NCBI RefSeq assembly: GCF_900104265.1
Contig: NZ_FNJJ01000015.1
Span: 1 to 64,000, forward strand
Direction of reading: 5' to 3'
DNA from: Ectopseudomonas guguanensis
GTDB lineage: Bacteria; Pseudomonadota; Gammaproteobacteria; Pseudomonadales; Pseudomonadaceae
Length of the DNA: 64,000 nucleotides
In this document: in pieces, positions 35,809 through 45,032 of the stretch
Position numbering within the stretch: position 1 is the first letter of the stretch
How the letters are laid out: each line of letters opens with the position of its first letter
Notes under the pieces: generated by a model
What the model saw: only the letters and a program-made list of their open reading frames with translations
Database searches by the model: none
Told to the model about the DNA's origin: nothing
Position numbers and translations under genes: made by a program

Positions 35809-37506
35809 TCAGAAGCTGTGGTTCAACGCCAGGCCGATGAAGTGGATGTGGGTGTTGTACTCGCCGGTGTAGTTGCCGCCGTTGCCGGTGCAGCGCACGC
35901 CGCTGTCCTGGTACAGACCGCCGGCGCCCGGCACCCAGCCGGCCGGCGAGCAGCCGTCCTGGTAGTCCATCTTGCCGCTGGAGAACTGCACGTAGCTGTA
36001 GGCGAAGTCCAGCGAGGTATCGCGGGTCACCCTGTAGTTGGCGCCGAACGACAACCAGTAGCGATCGGCATCGGGAAACGCCGGATGACGCAACTGGGTC
36101 GAATTGACGGGCGACTTGTCGTACGCCACCCCGGTGCGCAACAGAAGATCGTCGCTGTACTGGTAGTTCATGCCCAGGGAGATCTTGTAGGTATCCTTCC
36201 AGTCCTGCTTGACGCTCAGGTCGCCCTCGGTGACGCCGTTGAAATAGGGATAGCCTGCCACCTGGTCGATACCGATACGCACCTCGTCGAGCCGCGAGTG
36301 GCGGGTGAAGGTCAGATCCGCCATCAACGCCACCTTGTCGTTGAACTGGTGGAAGGCATTGAAGGACAGCATCTCCGGGGTGTCGATGGCGGTCCTGGCC
36401 TTGGAGTTGGGGTGCAGGCGGGTGGCGGCGAACTCGCCGGGATTGTCCCAGTTGCCTTCGTCGAACAGTTCGCGCAGGGCATCGGCCGGAGGTACGTAGA
36501 TACCGAGGATGGGAATGGTGAAACCGCCCTCGAGCGAGGTATCCGGGGAAGGAACGCCGCCTTGCACACCGGCGAAACTCCATTTGGTTTCCCCTTCCAG
36601 GGTATGGCGAATGTTGGAGCGATAGGCCACGCCGAAGCGTGTCGACTCGGTCGGCTCCCACATGTAGCCGATGTTCCAGCCGAAGCCCCAGTCGTCACCC
36701 TCGACCCGGAAGTAGCCGTCACCCTCAACGTTGTCGGCGAAATTGCCCGCGACGCAGTCGACGAAGCCGTCTCTATCGGCGACGCCGCGGCAGGAGGTGA
36801 TTTCCTCCGGCACCGGTACCCCGGCGATGATCCCGACTATAGGCCCCAGGATGGGACTCGCCGCATTGCGGGTACTCTCGTAGTTCGCATCGACGAACTG
36901 CCCGGCCAGTTGCCGCGAAGCCCCTTTGACGTCCGCCGCCCCACGCTGCACCGACTTGATGTACTGCGCCGACACACCGAAGCCGATGCTGTGGTGCTCG
37001 TTGAAGCGGTAGGAAATGCTCGGGTTGAAGGTCACCGTCTCCAGGCTGGCCGACTGGATGCCGTAGCGCCCGGCCCAGTCCTCCTTGTAGTCGAGCTTGG
37101 CGCCGAAGGGGGTGAAGATGCCCAGGCCGACCGTGACCCGCTCGTTGATCTCGTGCGAAAGATAGAAATTGGGCGCAGCGGCGGCATCGGGCAGGAAATC
37201 GCCGGCATCCCCCGAGACGGGGTTGCCGAACACGTCACGGCTGCCCTTGTCCTGATAATCGCCGTCCGGCAGCAGAATGGTCAGGCCAGAGGTGAGCTGG
37301 GTGCCCTTGAGCCGGGCCAGCCCGGCGGGGTTGTAGAAGATGGTCGAGGCATCGGCCGCCTCGGCACCGTTGGCATGCGCCGTACCCTGCGCCGCCACCG
37401 ATTGCGAACCAAAGTGATAACCGGATGCCTGCACCTGCGCGACGGGCAAAACCAGTAAACTGCCGACCATCACACGCGATGGCCAGCGCCGAGAGAGGAT
37501 TGTCAT
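35809..37506 (-). CDS. FadL/TodX/OmpP1-family outer-membrane transporter
   Basis: The 565-residue protein has a signal peptide (about 1-28, ending V-Q-A-S-G) and an N-terminal S-x-x-S-x-A-x-A-Q-G-T-A region followed by A-S-T-I-F-Y-N-P-A-G, the FadL hallmark. It ends in an aromatic residue (N-H-S-F), as outer-membrane barrels do. FadL proteins take up long-chain fatty acids or hydrophobic compounds. At 565 aa it is longer than the usual 420-470 aa; extra length lies in loops around residues 170-260. The start at 37506 begins the signal peptide. Confidence 0.88.
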   Translation of the reverse strand: MTILSRRWPSRVMVGSLLVLPVAQVQASGYHFGSQSVAAQGTAHANGAEAADASTIFYNPAGLARLKGTQLTSGLTILLPDGDYQDKGSRDVFGNPVSGDAGDFLPDAAAAPNFYLSHEINERVTVGLGIFTPFGAKLDYKEDWAGRYGIQSASLETVTFNPSISYRFNEHHSIGFGVSAQYIKSVQRGAADVKGASRQLAGQFVDANYESTRNAASPILGPIVGIIAGVPVPEEITSCRGVADRDGFVDCVAGNFADNVEGDGYFRVEGDDWGFGWNIGYMWEPTESTRFGVAYRSNIRHTLEGETKWSFAGVQGGVPSPDTSLEGGFTIPILGIYVPPADALRELFDEGNWDNPGEFAATRLHPNSKARTAIDTPEMLSFNAFHQFNDKVALMADLTFTRHSRLDEVRIGIDQVAGYPYFNGVTEGDLSVKQDWKDTYKISLGMNYQYSDDLLLRTGVAYDKSPVNSTQLRHPAFPDADRYWLSFGANYRVTRDTSLDFAYSYVQFSSGKMDYQDGCSPAGWVPGAGGLYQDSGVRCTGNGGNYTGEYNTHIHFIGLALNHSF

Positions 37507-37791
37507 TGTTATTCTCCTGCACGCTGCTTGAACGCCGTGCAGTCTTTCCAACACCCGCGACAGACTTCAGGCAGGTCTGTGCTGGCAACGTCCGACTGCA
37601 GCGGCTCAACTCTGTGACGTGCAGGTTTGGCCGACGATCCCCGGCCTTTGGTCGTGGTGACCGAGGGCGGCCAGAGGCCAGCATGTCCCCATCGGTAACA
37701 CCTTGTTTCAAGCAGGCAAAAGGCCATTGCCGCGAACATTCTTCCCGAGGCCCGGTCCAACCCTCGTCCACGCTTTCAGGAGTCATACCCC

Positions 37792-38193
37792 ATGCTGCGT
37801 CACATCCTTCCCGCTCTCGCGCTCAGCCTGATGCTTCCCACTGCCCAGGCAGCTTCGCTGAAGGAGATGGAGCTGACCCGCACGCTGGAGCAGGTCGCCC
37901 GGCAAAGCAGCGAGGGCACGCCGCGGGCGATCAACGAGGACATTCTCGATCAGGGCTATACCGTGGAAGGACACACGCTGATCAACCATCTCAGCGTGCG
38001 TGAAGCGCATGCCGCGCAGATGCGCGGTAACCCCGATACGGTGCGCAGCCAGCTGGCAGCCAGCGTCTGCCGCAACCCGGGCTATCGCAGCCTGCTGGCG
38101 CAGGGCGCGCAGCTGCGCTATCAGTTCAGCGAGTACCGCAGCAACCGCCCGGTCACCGTCGAAGTATTCGACAAGAGCGACTGCGGCCTCTGA
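37792..38193 (+). CDS. PA3611-like exported protein (quorum-sensing-regulated virulence factor family)
   Basis: The 133-residue protein has a signal peptide (about 1-20, ending A-Q-A-A) and a mature domain with two cysteines (S-V-C-R-N and S-D-C-G-L) likely forming a disulfide. Sequence pattern resembles the P. aeruginosa PA3611 family as I recall it. The molecular function is not known. It is convergent with a small RHH gene 13 bp downstream. Confidence 0.65.
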   Translation: MLRHILPALALSLMLPTAQAASLKEMELTRTLEQVARQSSEGTPRAINEDILDQGYTVEGHTLINHLSVREAHAAQMRGNPDTVRSQLAASVCRNPGYRSLLAQGAQLRYQFSEYRSNRPVTVEVFDKSDCGL

Positions 38194-38206
38194 AGCAGGC
38201 GAAAAC

Positions 38207-38401
38207 TCAGCCTCTTCCCGCTCGCCGCTGCGCCTCATCGGCGCGCAGTTCGGCGAGCAACGCCTCCATGTAGCGTGAGCGCCTCCCGCCGCTCTCCAGC
38301 CGGCGCAGGCACTCGTCCTCGATACTCGAGTGGTTGGTACGCGCAGCCTGTTGCAGCATACGGTACAGATCCGTGTTTATCTCCAGCGTCAACCTGGGCA
38401 T
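38207..38401 (-). CDS. Small ribbon-helix-helix protein (Arc/FitA-like)
   Basis: The 64-residue protein starts M-P-R-L-T-L-E-I-N-T-D-L-Y followed by two helices (about 10-22 and 27-38), matching Arc/MetJ or FitA-type antitoxin N-terminal domains. There is no PIN or other toxin partner adjacent. It lies 37 bp after the phosphoketolase-like gene on the same strand, so it may be cotranscribed with it. Confidence 0.65.
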   Translation of the reverse strand: MPRLTLEINTDLYRMLQQAARTNHSSIEDECLRRLESGGRRSRYMEALLAELRADEAQRRAGRG

Positions 38402-38438
38402 ACCTGCCCCTCCCTTCCCGTTGCTCCACTTGGCGGGC

Positions 38439-40841
38439 TCAACGCAGACAGCGAGGGTACCCCCTGCCTGCCAGAGCCGCGCGTTCCTCGGCGCTCAACC
38501 AGCCATCGGGCGATACGCCCAGCACTTCGGCCACGCCTTGCAGCACATGCGCCCAACTGCAGCCATTGGCGAGCAGCATGCCGGCCTCGTCGAAGGTGCC
38601 ACCGCGGTTGCGGTAGCCCAACGCCCGACAGCTGGCGACATCGCCCAGCAGCGGCCAAAGATGGCCCATGGCGACCTCCGGGCGCATGTGCGTCAGCAGC
38701 ACGCGCCGGCGGCACGCCGCCGGGAACAGCGCTTCACGCTGCTCGGCGCTGGCCACACTGGCAGCCTCCCAGGCATCGCGCGGCGCCCGAAAACGCCCCG
38801 GTTCCTGCAAGTAAATCAGACGCCAGGCCACGCCCTGCTCGCTCAGACGAACGGCGGCGCGGCGCATCTCGCTGAGCTGATAGCTGCCACTGGCGATCAG
38901 CAGCACGGGCTCGCCATCGCCACCTTCAGCGACCTGCAGGGCACCGTCACGCGCCAGCTGCTGTGCCTGTTCGACCGTGAAGAAACAGGGTCGTTCACGC
39001 TTGGCAGCCACCAGGCAGGCCAGCCGACCACGCGTCTGGTAGATCTCCGGTAGCAGGGCCAGCAGCGAATTGTGGTCGGCGGGCAGCAACACGCGCATGA
39101 CGTCGTGCATCTCGCCCAGCAGCGCCTCGCAGAAGGTGGTGTCCTGGTGCGATTGCTGGTTCTTGCCGTTCTCCCAGGTGTGCGAGGTGGCCACCAGCGG
39201 CCAGCCCAACCAGCCGGCCGGACGCCCTGCCTCCTTCTGCTGGCGGGCGAAGATCAGACTCTGACGAACGGCGCCGAGCATCTTCACGCAGAAGGCTTCG
39301 TAGCTGGCCACCAGATTGAGCCCACCCTGGTTGGCCAGACAGGCGGATACCACCGCCTCCTCGTTGAGCGCGGTGATCACCGCGCCGTGCACCGACTCCA
39401 GCTCGCTCTCCGGCTGGCTGACGCGATGCCTGAGCGCCGCCAGTACGCCACCCAGGCGGTTGCTGGCCAATTCGTCCGGGTTGCCCACCCGCGGCCGCAG
39501 TTGCGGGTTGGCGCGCACCAGGTCGACGAAATAGCGATCCAGGGCGCTCATCGGCGAGCAGGCATGATCGTGAAACTGCAGCGGCGGCTGCACGGGCTGC
39601 GGCGGCTGACGCAAGGCCAGCGGGTTGTCCCGCTCCAGCGCGCGCCCCTTGCGGCTGGCGAACAGATTGCAGGCAGCGGACAACTTCTGCGGCTCCACCC
39701 ACAAGGCCGCCGCATGCTGGTTGAACAGCTCGCGCGCCTGCTCGTCGCGCGCCGGGCTGGCCGGCAGCGGCAGGTTGTGCGCGGCGTTGCTGCCGGCGCC
39801 GAAAAAGCCATAGCCCTTGCTGGTTTCGGCGATGCCGTAGGGCATCGGCAAGGGATAGGCAAGCACCTTGTCGCTCAGTTCGCCGACACGGTGCGCCAGG
39901 CGTTGCTCCATCTCCCAAAGGGCGCAGACGAAGGCCGCCGGGTCGCGCCCATCGAAACTCAGCGGATCGAAGCCGCACAGGCGCAGGTGCTGACGAAAGC
40001 CTTCGAGGCCCTCATGCGTGCCCAGTTCGGTGCGCTGCTCGATACGCCGGCCATTGGCGATCATCACCGGCAGCGCCACGCCACAATCCTCGGCGCGCCA
40101 CCAGCGCGGCATCCAGTCGCTGCCGCGCTGCTCCTCGGCAGCGCCGTCGGAGAGAAAGGCCACCAGCTTCTCCCCCGGCAATGGCAGATGCGCGTACTGC
40201 AGCTCGGCAAAGCCCAGGTAGCCGCCCTCGGCGATGCCGCCGGCGGTATGCGGGTTGACGTGACTGCCCAGCGGCACGCCTGGGCGGCCGTCAGCTGCCT
40301 GGGCGTAGCTGTAGAAATCCGCCGCCAGGCGGCTCATGCCCGCCTCGTCGCGAGCGTAGCGGGCTGCCTGCTCGGGATGCTGGTTGCCGGTCAGCAGGTT
40401 CAACGCCTCGATCGCCGCCACGCAATGGCCCTGCCCCATCAGCCAGCCACGCGTCTCGGCGGTCAGGGCATTGAGGGCCAGGTAACCGGCGTAGGCCGGC
40501 ACCATGTTCAGCGCGCCGCCGGTATGCCCCTCGGGCACCTCCTTGAAGTCGGCGGCCTGCAGCGGCTGGCCATCGAGCCTCACGCGCTGCGCGTAGGTCA
40601 TGTGCACCACCAGCCAGAGGCCGGCGGCCGTCAGCGAATCGAGGGCGCACAACAGACGATAGACGCTTGGCAGGTCGGGCTGCAGGCCGCTCTGCACCAG
40701 TTGATGAGCGAGGCGAAAGACTGCGGCGCAGGTCTGCGGGCTATGCTGGACAGGTCCGTGGCCGGCTTGCCAGCGGGCGAAGTCGGGATATTGCTGAGCG
40801 TGCTGGTGCAAGGCGGCGGCGTCGGGCAATAGCTGGGTCAT
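38439..40841 (-). CDS. Phosphoketolase-family protein, divergent (possibly xylulose-5-phosphate 3-epimerase type)
   Basis: The 800-residue thiamine-diphosphate protein follows phosphoketolase (XFP) layout: N-terminal M-G-Q-G-H, S-H-V-N-P-H-T-A-G-G-I-A-E-G-G-Y-L-G, TPP motif L-S-D-G-A-A-E-E, and mid-protein S-H-Q-D-T-T-F with L-L-P-A-D-H-N-S-L. Classical XFP reads S-H-x-x-P-E-T-P-G-S-I-H-E-G-G-E-L-G-Y and G-D-G-E, so several active-site-region positions differ. Such proteins are annotated as xylulose-5-phosphate 3-epimerases or phosphoketolase-like. No acetate kinase is adjacent. Divergent from a beta-CASP hydrolase gene 125 bp away. Confidence 0.75.
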   Translation of the reverse strand: MTQLLPDAAALHQHAQQYPDFARWQAGHGPVQHSPQTCAAVFRLAHQLVQSGLQPDLPSVYRLLCALDSLTAAGLWLVVHMTYAQRVRLDGQPLQAADFKEVPEGHTGGALNMVPAYAGYLALNALTAETRGWLMGQGHCVAAIEALNLLTGNQHPEQAARYARDEAGMSRLAADFYSYAQAADGRPGVPLGSHVNPHTAGGIAEGGYLGFAELQYAHLPLPGEKLVAFLSDGAAEEQRGSDWMPRWWRAEDCGVALPVMIANGRRIEQRTELGTHEGLEGFRQHLRLCGFDPLSFDGRDPAAFVCALWEMEQRLAHRVGELSDKVLAYPLPMPYGIAETSKGYGFFGAGSNAAHNLPLPASPARDEQARELFNQHAAALWVEPQKLSAACNLFASRKGRALERDNPLALRQPPQPVQPPLQFHDHACSPMSALDRYFVDLVRANPQLRPRVGNPDELASNRLGGVLAALRHRVSQPESELESVHGAVITALNEEAVVSACLANQGGLNLVASYEAFCVKMLGAVRQSLIFARQQKEAGRPAGWLGWPLVATSHTWENGKNQQSHQDTTFCEALLGEMHDVMRVLLPADHNSLLALLPEIYQTRGRLACLVAAKRERPCFFTVEQAQQLARDGALQVAEGGDGEPVLLIASGSYQLSEMRRAAVRLSEQGVAWRLIYLQEPGRFRAPRDAWEAASVASAEQREALFPAACRRRVLLTHMRPEVAMGHLWPLLGDVASCRALGYRNRGGTFDEAGMLLANGCSWAHVLQGVAEVLGVSPDGWLSAEERAALAGRGYPRCLR

Positions 40842-40966
40842 GGCTGCTCTCCTGAATGTTTGTCTGCAGTCTAGGCAGCGGGAAAAAGGCCCCGGCTGAC
40901 CTGCATCAACAAGCGCGGCGATGCGAACCGGCAGACTCGCCTCATCATCACAACAAGGAAAGAACC

Positions 40967-42370
40967 ATGGCCCTGCTCACTTTTCTCGGTGCGATTCAAC
41001 AGGTCACCGGCTCCTGCTACCTGGTGGAAAGCCGCGACGGCGCCAGGGTCCTGCTCGAGTGCGGCATGCATCAGGGACGCCGCGAAGAGGAGGATCAGAA
41101 CCGCAGCGCCTTCCCCTTCGATCCGCGCAGCCTGGATGCGGTGGTGATCTCCCACGCCCATCTCGATCACAGCGGGCTGCTGCCGCGTCTGATCGCCGAA
41201 GGCTATCGCGGCCCGATCCACGCTACCGAGGCCAGTTGCGAACTGCTCGAGCTGATGCTGCTGGACTCGGCCTTCCTCCAGGAGAAGGACGCCGAATGGG
41301 AAAATCGCTGGCGCGCCCGCCAGGGCAAGCCGGCGATCAAGCCGCTGTATACGGTCGCCAACGCGGAGCAGGCCCTCAGCCAGCGCCGCTCCCATGCCTA
41401 TGGCGTAGCGATCGAGGTGGCCAAGGGCGTGCAGGTGACCTTCCACAACGCCGGCCATATCCTCGGCTCGGCCATCGTCGAGATGCTGGTGGAAGACCAT
41501 CACCTGCACCGCCATCTGGTGTTCTCGGGCGACCTGGGCAACACCTGCTCGCCTCTGATGCAGGCCCCGACGCTGTTGAACAAGGCGGACGTGCTGCTGA
41601 TGGAGTCCACCTACGGCGACCGCGACCACCGCGACAGCGAAGCCACCCTGGAGGAGCTGGCCGACATCCTGCAGCAGGCCCATCGTGATGGCGGCAATGT
41701 GCTGATTCCCTCCTTCGCCGTCGGTCGCACCCAGGATCTGATCTACTACCTCGGCCGCTTCTACCAGGAGGGCCGTCTGCCCCAGCAGGCGGTGTTCCTC
41801 GACAGCCCCATGGCGATCCGCGCCAACGCCATCTACAGCCGCTTTCACGATCAGTTCGCCGCCGAGGACCGCGCCGCCCTGGCCGCCAAGGGCGTGAAGC
41901 GGGTCGCGGACTGGCTGCCGATCCTGCGCTGCACCGCGACGGCCGAAGAGTCGATGGCCATCAACCGGATCAAGAGCGGGGCGATCATCATCGCCGGCGC
42001 CGGCATGTGCAACGGCGGGCGTATCGTCCATCACTTCAAGCACAACCTCTGGCGCGAGAACTGCCACCTGGTGTTCCCCGGCTTCCAGGCCAAGGGCACG
42101 CTGGGCCGCCTGATCGTAGACGACGCCGAAACGGTCAAGGTGCTGCACCAGCGCATCGCGGTGAAGGCCAGGGTGCATACCCTGGGCGGTTTCTCCGCAC
42201 ATGCCGGACAGTCGCAGCTGCTGCACTGGGCCAGCCAGTTCGAGCATCATCCCGAGCTGTATCTGGTCCACGGCGAGCTGGAAAAGATGCAGGCGCTGCA
42301 ACAGGCCCTGCGCGACCAGCTGAACTGGATCGCCAACATTCCCGAACCCGGCGAGCAGATCGCCCTGTAA
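40967..42370 (+). CDS. Beta-CASP metallo-beta-lactamase-fold hydrolase with RNA-specificity domain
   Basis: The 467-residue protein has the MBL metal motif S-H-A-H-L-D-H-S-G (about 59-67), the beta-CASP insertion and C-terminal H-T-L-G-G-F-S-A-H-A-G and V-H-G-E. It belongs with YSH1/CPSF73-like bacterial nucleases of unknown target. Start at 40967, behind aaggaaagaacc. A LOG-family gene follows 132 bp downstream. Divergent from the phosphoketolase-like gene, as is common in pseudomonads (from memory). Confidence 0.88.
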   Translation: MALLTFLGAIQQVTGSCYLVESRDGARVLLECGMHQGRREEEDQNRSAFPFDPRSLDAVVISHAHLDHSGLLPRLIAEGYRGPIHATEASCELLELMLLDSAFLQEKDAEWENRWRARQGKPAIKPLYTVANAEQALSQRRSHAYGVAIEVAKGVQVTFHNAGHILGSAIVEMLVEDHHLHRHLVFSGDLGNTCSPLMQAPTLLNKADVLLMESTYGDRDHRDSEATLEELADILQQAHRDGGNVLIPSFAVGRTQDLIYYLGRFYQEGRLPQQAVFLDSPMAIRANAIYSRFHDQFAAEDRAALAAKGVKRVADWLPILRCTATAEESMAINRIKSGAIIIAGAGMCNGGRIVHHFKHNLWRENCHLVFPGFQAKGTLGRLIVDDAETVKVLHQRIAVKARVHTLGGFSAHAGQSQLLHWASQFEHHPELYLVHGELEKMQALQQALRDQLNWIANIPEPGEQIAL

Positions 42371-42502
42371 CCCGCACTTACGAAAAGCCTGCAGCCAGGC
42401 TGCAACCTGGCTGTGGCAACCTTCGCCAGGCTCCATAATCAGGGAACCGGCACAGGCGCGAGCGCGATCCACGCTTGCCTGGCCCAGAAAAGGAAAGTTT
42501 CC

Positions 42503-43576
42503 ATGGCTTACGAAGCGGACGATTATCTGTCACGCCACGTGCAGACCAGCGAGGTCGACCTGAGCAGCAAGGTGGACGAGCTGGTGGCGCTGGCTGCCCC
42601 GAGCAACAGCCCCAACCTGGCCCTGTACCGCGAGATGCTCAGCACCGTGATCCATATGGCCCAGGCTGATCGCAATCGCTGGGACGCCAAGATCATGATG
42701 CAGACCCTGCGCGAGATGGAGCATGCCTTCGGTGTGCTGGAGCAGCTCAAGCGCCGACGCAAGGTCACGGTGTTCGGTTCGGCACGCACACCAGTGGATC
42801 ATCCGCTGTACCGGCAGGCTCGCGAACTCGGCGCACTACTGGCGCACCGCGACCTGATGGTGATCACGGGTGCCGGCGGCGGCATCATGGCGGCGGCTCA
42901 TGAAGGCGCCGGCATGGAAAACAGCCTGGGCTTCAATATCACCCTGCCCTTCGAGCAGGCCGCCAACGCCACGATGCGCGGCAGCCATCACTTGCTGTCC
43001 TTTCACTTCTTCTTCCTGCGCAAGCTGTTCTTCGTCAAGGAAGCCGATGGCCTGGTGCTATGCCCCGGCGGTTTCGGCACCCTCGATGAAGCCCTGGAAG
43101 TGCTGACCCTGATCCAGACCGGCAAGAGCCCGCTGGTGCCGGTGCTACTGCTCGACCAGCCGGGCGGCAGCTACTGGGAAGACGCGCTGGGTTTCATCCG
43201 CCGGCAGCTCGGCGACAACGGCTATATCCTGCCCACCGACCTCAACCTGCTACACCTGGTCTACAGCGCCGAAGAGGCGGTGGATGAAATCGCCCGGTTC
43301 TATCGCAACTTCCACTCCAGCCGCTGGCTCAAGGATCGCTTCGTGATTCGCCTGAATCACCCGCTCAGCGATGTGGCCCTGGCGCAGCTGACCCGCGAGT
43401 TCGCCGGCCTGTGCAAGGAAGGCGGCTTCACCCAGCAGGCCTCGTGCGAGCAGGAGCGCGACGAGCCGGAACTCAAGCACCTGACCCGCCTGGCCTTCGC
43501 CTTCAACGGGCGCGACTATGGCCGCCTGCGTGCCCTGCTCAATGCGGTCAACGAACCGGAGAACTGGGCGAGCTGA
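42503..43576 (+). CDS. LOG-family protein (TIGR00730-like, predicted nucleotide phosphoribohydrolase)
   Basis: The 357-residue protein contains the LOG core (about 85-270) with V-F-G-S-A-R, G-A-G-G-G-I-M and P-G-G-F-G-T-L-D-E. This P-G-G-x-G-T-x-x-E motif marks nucleoside-5'-monophosphate phosphoribohydrolases. The N-terminal 85 and C-terminal 90 residues are extra to the minimal LOG fold, as in PpnN-type members. Start at 42503 behind aaggaaagtttcc. Confidence 0.85.
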   Translation: MAYEADDYLSRHVQTSEVDLSSKVDELVALAAPSNSPNLALYREMLSTVIHMAQADRNRWDAKIMMQTLREMEHAFGVLEQLKRRRKVTVFGSARTPVDHPLYRQARELGALLAHRDLMVITGAGGGIMAAAHEGAGMENSLGFNITLPFEQAANATMRGSHHLLSFHFFFLRKLFFVKEADGLVLCPGGFGTLDEALEVLTLIQTGKSPLVPVLLLDQPGGSYWEDALGFIRRQLGDNGYILPTDLNLLHLVYSAEEAVDEIARFYRNFHSSRWLKDRFVIRLNHPLSDVALAQLTREFAGLCKEGGFTQQASCEQERDEPELKHLTRLAFAFNGRDYGRLRALLNAVNEPENWAS

Positions 43577-43590
43577 GCTGACGAGTTGGC

Positions 43591-43652
43591 GTAGCCCGGA
43601 TGCAATCCGGGGGTATTGGCCTCTCGCCATTCCCGGATTGCATCCGGGCTAC
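43591..43652. repeat. REP-like palindrome pair, GTAGCCCGGAT family
   Basis: GTAGCCCGGATGCAATCCGG at the left and cccggattgcatccgggctac at the right; 14 bp after the LOG gene stop. Confidence 0.8.
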
Positions 43653-43660
43653 GCAAAGCA

Positions 43661-43690
43661 GGAAGCCCAGCATTGGCTGGGCTTCTTTTT
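43661..43690. terminator. Intrinsic terminator between the LOG gene and nadA
   Basis: A 10-bp stem, gaagcccagc-attg-gctgggcttc, is followed by ttttt on the plus strand. It terminates the LOG transcript and may also serve nadA. Confidence 0.8.
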
Positions 43691-43702
43691 ACTGCATGCC
43701 TA

Positions 43703-44761
43703 TCAAGCGTTGCCGGCGACCTTCATCCGCGCCGCCTGGGTGAAATCGAGCATGCGCTTGAGCGGCTTGATCGCCTTGGGAATCAGCGCCGGGTCGACAT
43801 GAATCTCACCGGAGCCCTGACGCAGGCCGGTCAGCACACGTTCCAGGGTGTTCATCGCCATCCACGGGCAGTGCGCGCAGCTGCGGCATGCCGCGCCGTT
43901 GCCGGCCGTCGGCGCCTCGATGAAGGTCTTGTCCGGGCACAGCTGCTGCATCTTGTAGAAGATGCCGCGGTCGGTGGCGACGATGAAAGTGGAATTCGGC
44001 AGGGTCTGCGCCGCCTTGATCAGCTGGCTGGTGGAGCCCACCGCGTCGGCCAGCTCGACCACGTTCTGCGGCGATTCCGGGTGCACCAGAATGGCGGCGT
44101 CGGGGTACAGCGCCTTCATGTCCAGCAGCTGCTTGGACTTGAATTCCTCGTGGACGATGCAGGCGCCGTCCCACAACAGCATGTCGGCACCGGTCTCGCG
44201 CTGGATGTAGTTGCCCAGATGCTTGTCCGGCGCCCAGATGATGGTCTCGCCGTTGTCCATCAGGCTCTCGACGATCTCCAGCGCGCAGCTGGAGGTCACC
44301 ACCCAGTCGGCACGCGCCTTCACCGCCGCCGAGGTGTTGGCATACACCACCACGGTGCGCTCGGGATGCTGATCGCAGAAGGCCGAGAACTCGTCCACCG
44401 GGCAACCCAGATCCAGCGAGCAGGTCGCCTCCAGCGTCGGCATCAGCACGCGCTTTTCCGGGTTGAGGATCTTCGCCGTCTCGCCCATGAACTTGACCCC
44501 GGCCACCACCACGGTCTGCGCCGGGTGCTGGTTGCCGAAACGGGCCATTTCCAGAGAGTCGGAAACGCAGCCGCCGGTTTCCTCGGCCAGCGCCTGGATG
44601 ACCGGATCGCAGTAATAGTGCGCCACCAGCACCGCGTTCTGCTTCTTCAGCTCGGCGGCGATTTCGCGGCGATAAAAAGATTCTTCCTCGGCGGTCAGCG
44701 GCTTGGGCTGCTTGGCGTCGAGGTGGGCCTGAACCAGAAGGCGTTCGGAAATCTGCGTCAT
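43703..44761 (-). CDS. nadA: Quinolinate synthase
   Basis: The 352-residue [4Fe-4S] enzyme condenses iminoaspartate with dihydroxyacetone phosphate to make quinolinate for NAD synthesis. Family motifs include L-V-A-H-Y-Y-C-D-P, S-S-C-A-L-E, H-P-E-S-P and the C-terminal C-R-S-C-A-H-C-P-W-M-A-M-N. The start at 44761 (MTQISERLL) gives normal length; the frame is open upstream into the tRNA-Lys region but is not coding there. In P. aeruginosa PAO1 an extra block lies between this gene and tRNA-Lys (from memory). Confidence 0.97.
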   Translation of the reverse strand: MTQISERLLVQAHLDAKQPKPLTAEEESFYRREIAAELKKQNAVLVAHYYCDPVIQALAEETGGCVSDSLEMARFGNQHPAQTVVVAGVKFMGETAKILNPEKRVLMPTLEATCSLDLGCPVDEFSAFCDQHPERTVVVYANTSAAVKARADWVVTSSCALEIVESLMDNGETIIWAPDKHLGNYIQRETGADMLLWDGACIVHEEFKSKQLLDMKALYPDAAILVHPESPQNVVELADAVGSTSQLIKAAQTLPNSTFIVATDRGIFYKMQQLCPDKTFIEAPTAGNGAACRSCAHCPWMAMNTLERVLTGLRQGSGEIHVDPALIPKAIKPLKRMLDFTQAARMKVAGNA

Positions 44762-44862
44762 GTCGTCGAACCTGGGGCGCTCTTGGGCGAGCGGCGAGTA
44801 TACCCCCTGGCCGCCCATCGCCACAGGCAGTGCAGCATCGGCCAGAGGGCTTTTCCGAGAGC

Positions 44863-44892
44863 AAAAAAAAGCCAGTCTCACGACTGGCTTTT
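44863..44892 (-). terminator. Intrinsic terminator after tRNA-Lys
   Basis: On the minus strand aaaagccagtc-gtgag-actggcttttttttgc forms an 11-bp stem with a long T-run, 6 bp beyond the tRNA 3' end. Confidence 0.85.
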
Positions 44893-44898
44893 GCGATC

Positions 44899-44974
44899 TG
44901 GTGGGTCGTGTAGGATTCGAACCTACGACCAATTGGTTAAAAGCCAACTGCTCTACCAACTGAGCTAACGACCC
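44899..44974 (-). tRNA. tRNA-Lys (TTT anticodon)
   Basis: Read on the minus strand, a 76-nt cloverleaf starts GGGTCGTTAGCTCAGTTGG and ends ACGACCC-A-CCA. The anticodon loop is CTTTTAA, anticodon TTT. In P. aeruginosa this tRNA is a known island attachment site; here its 3' side carries no island. Confidence 0.98.
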
Positions 44975-45032
44975 AACGCGAGGCGCATGATACTGATTTA
45001 ATTCAGGAAATCAACACTTCGCGAAAACTTTT

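Noticed and set aside
38207..38401. RHH protein as the antitoxin of a toxin-antitoxin pair
   Set aside because: No toxin-like gene is adjacent in either direction; kept as an orphan RHH gene.
39072..40832. 586-aa open frame opposite the phosphoketolase-like gene
   Set aside because: Shadow frame with no recognisable domain; the minus-strand frame has TPP-enzyme motifs.
40871..42472. 533-aa open frame opposite the beta-CASP gene
   Set aside because: Shadow of a gene with intact metal motifs.
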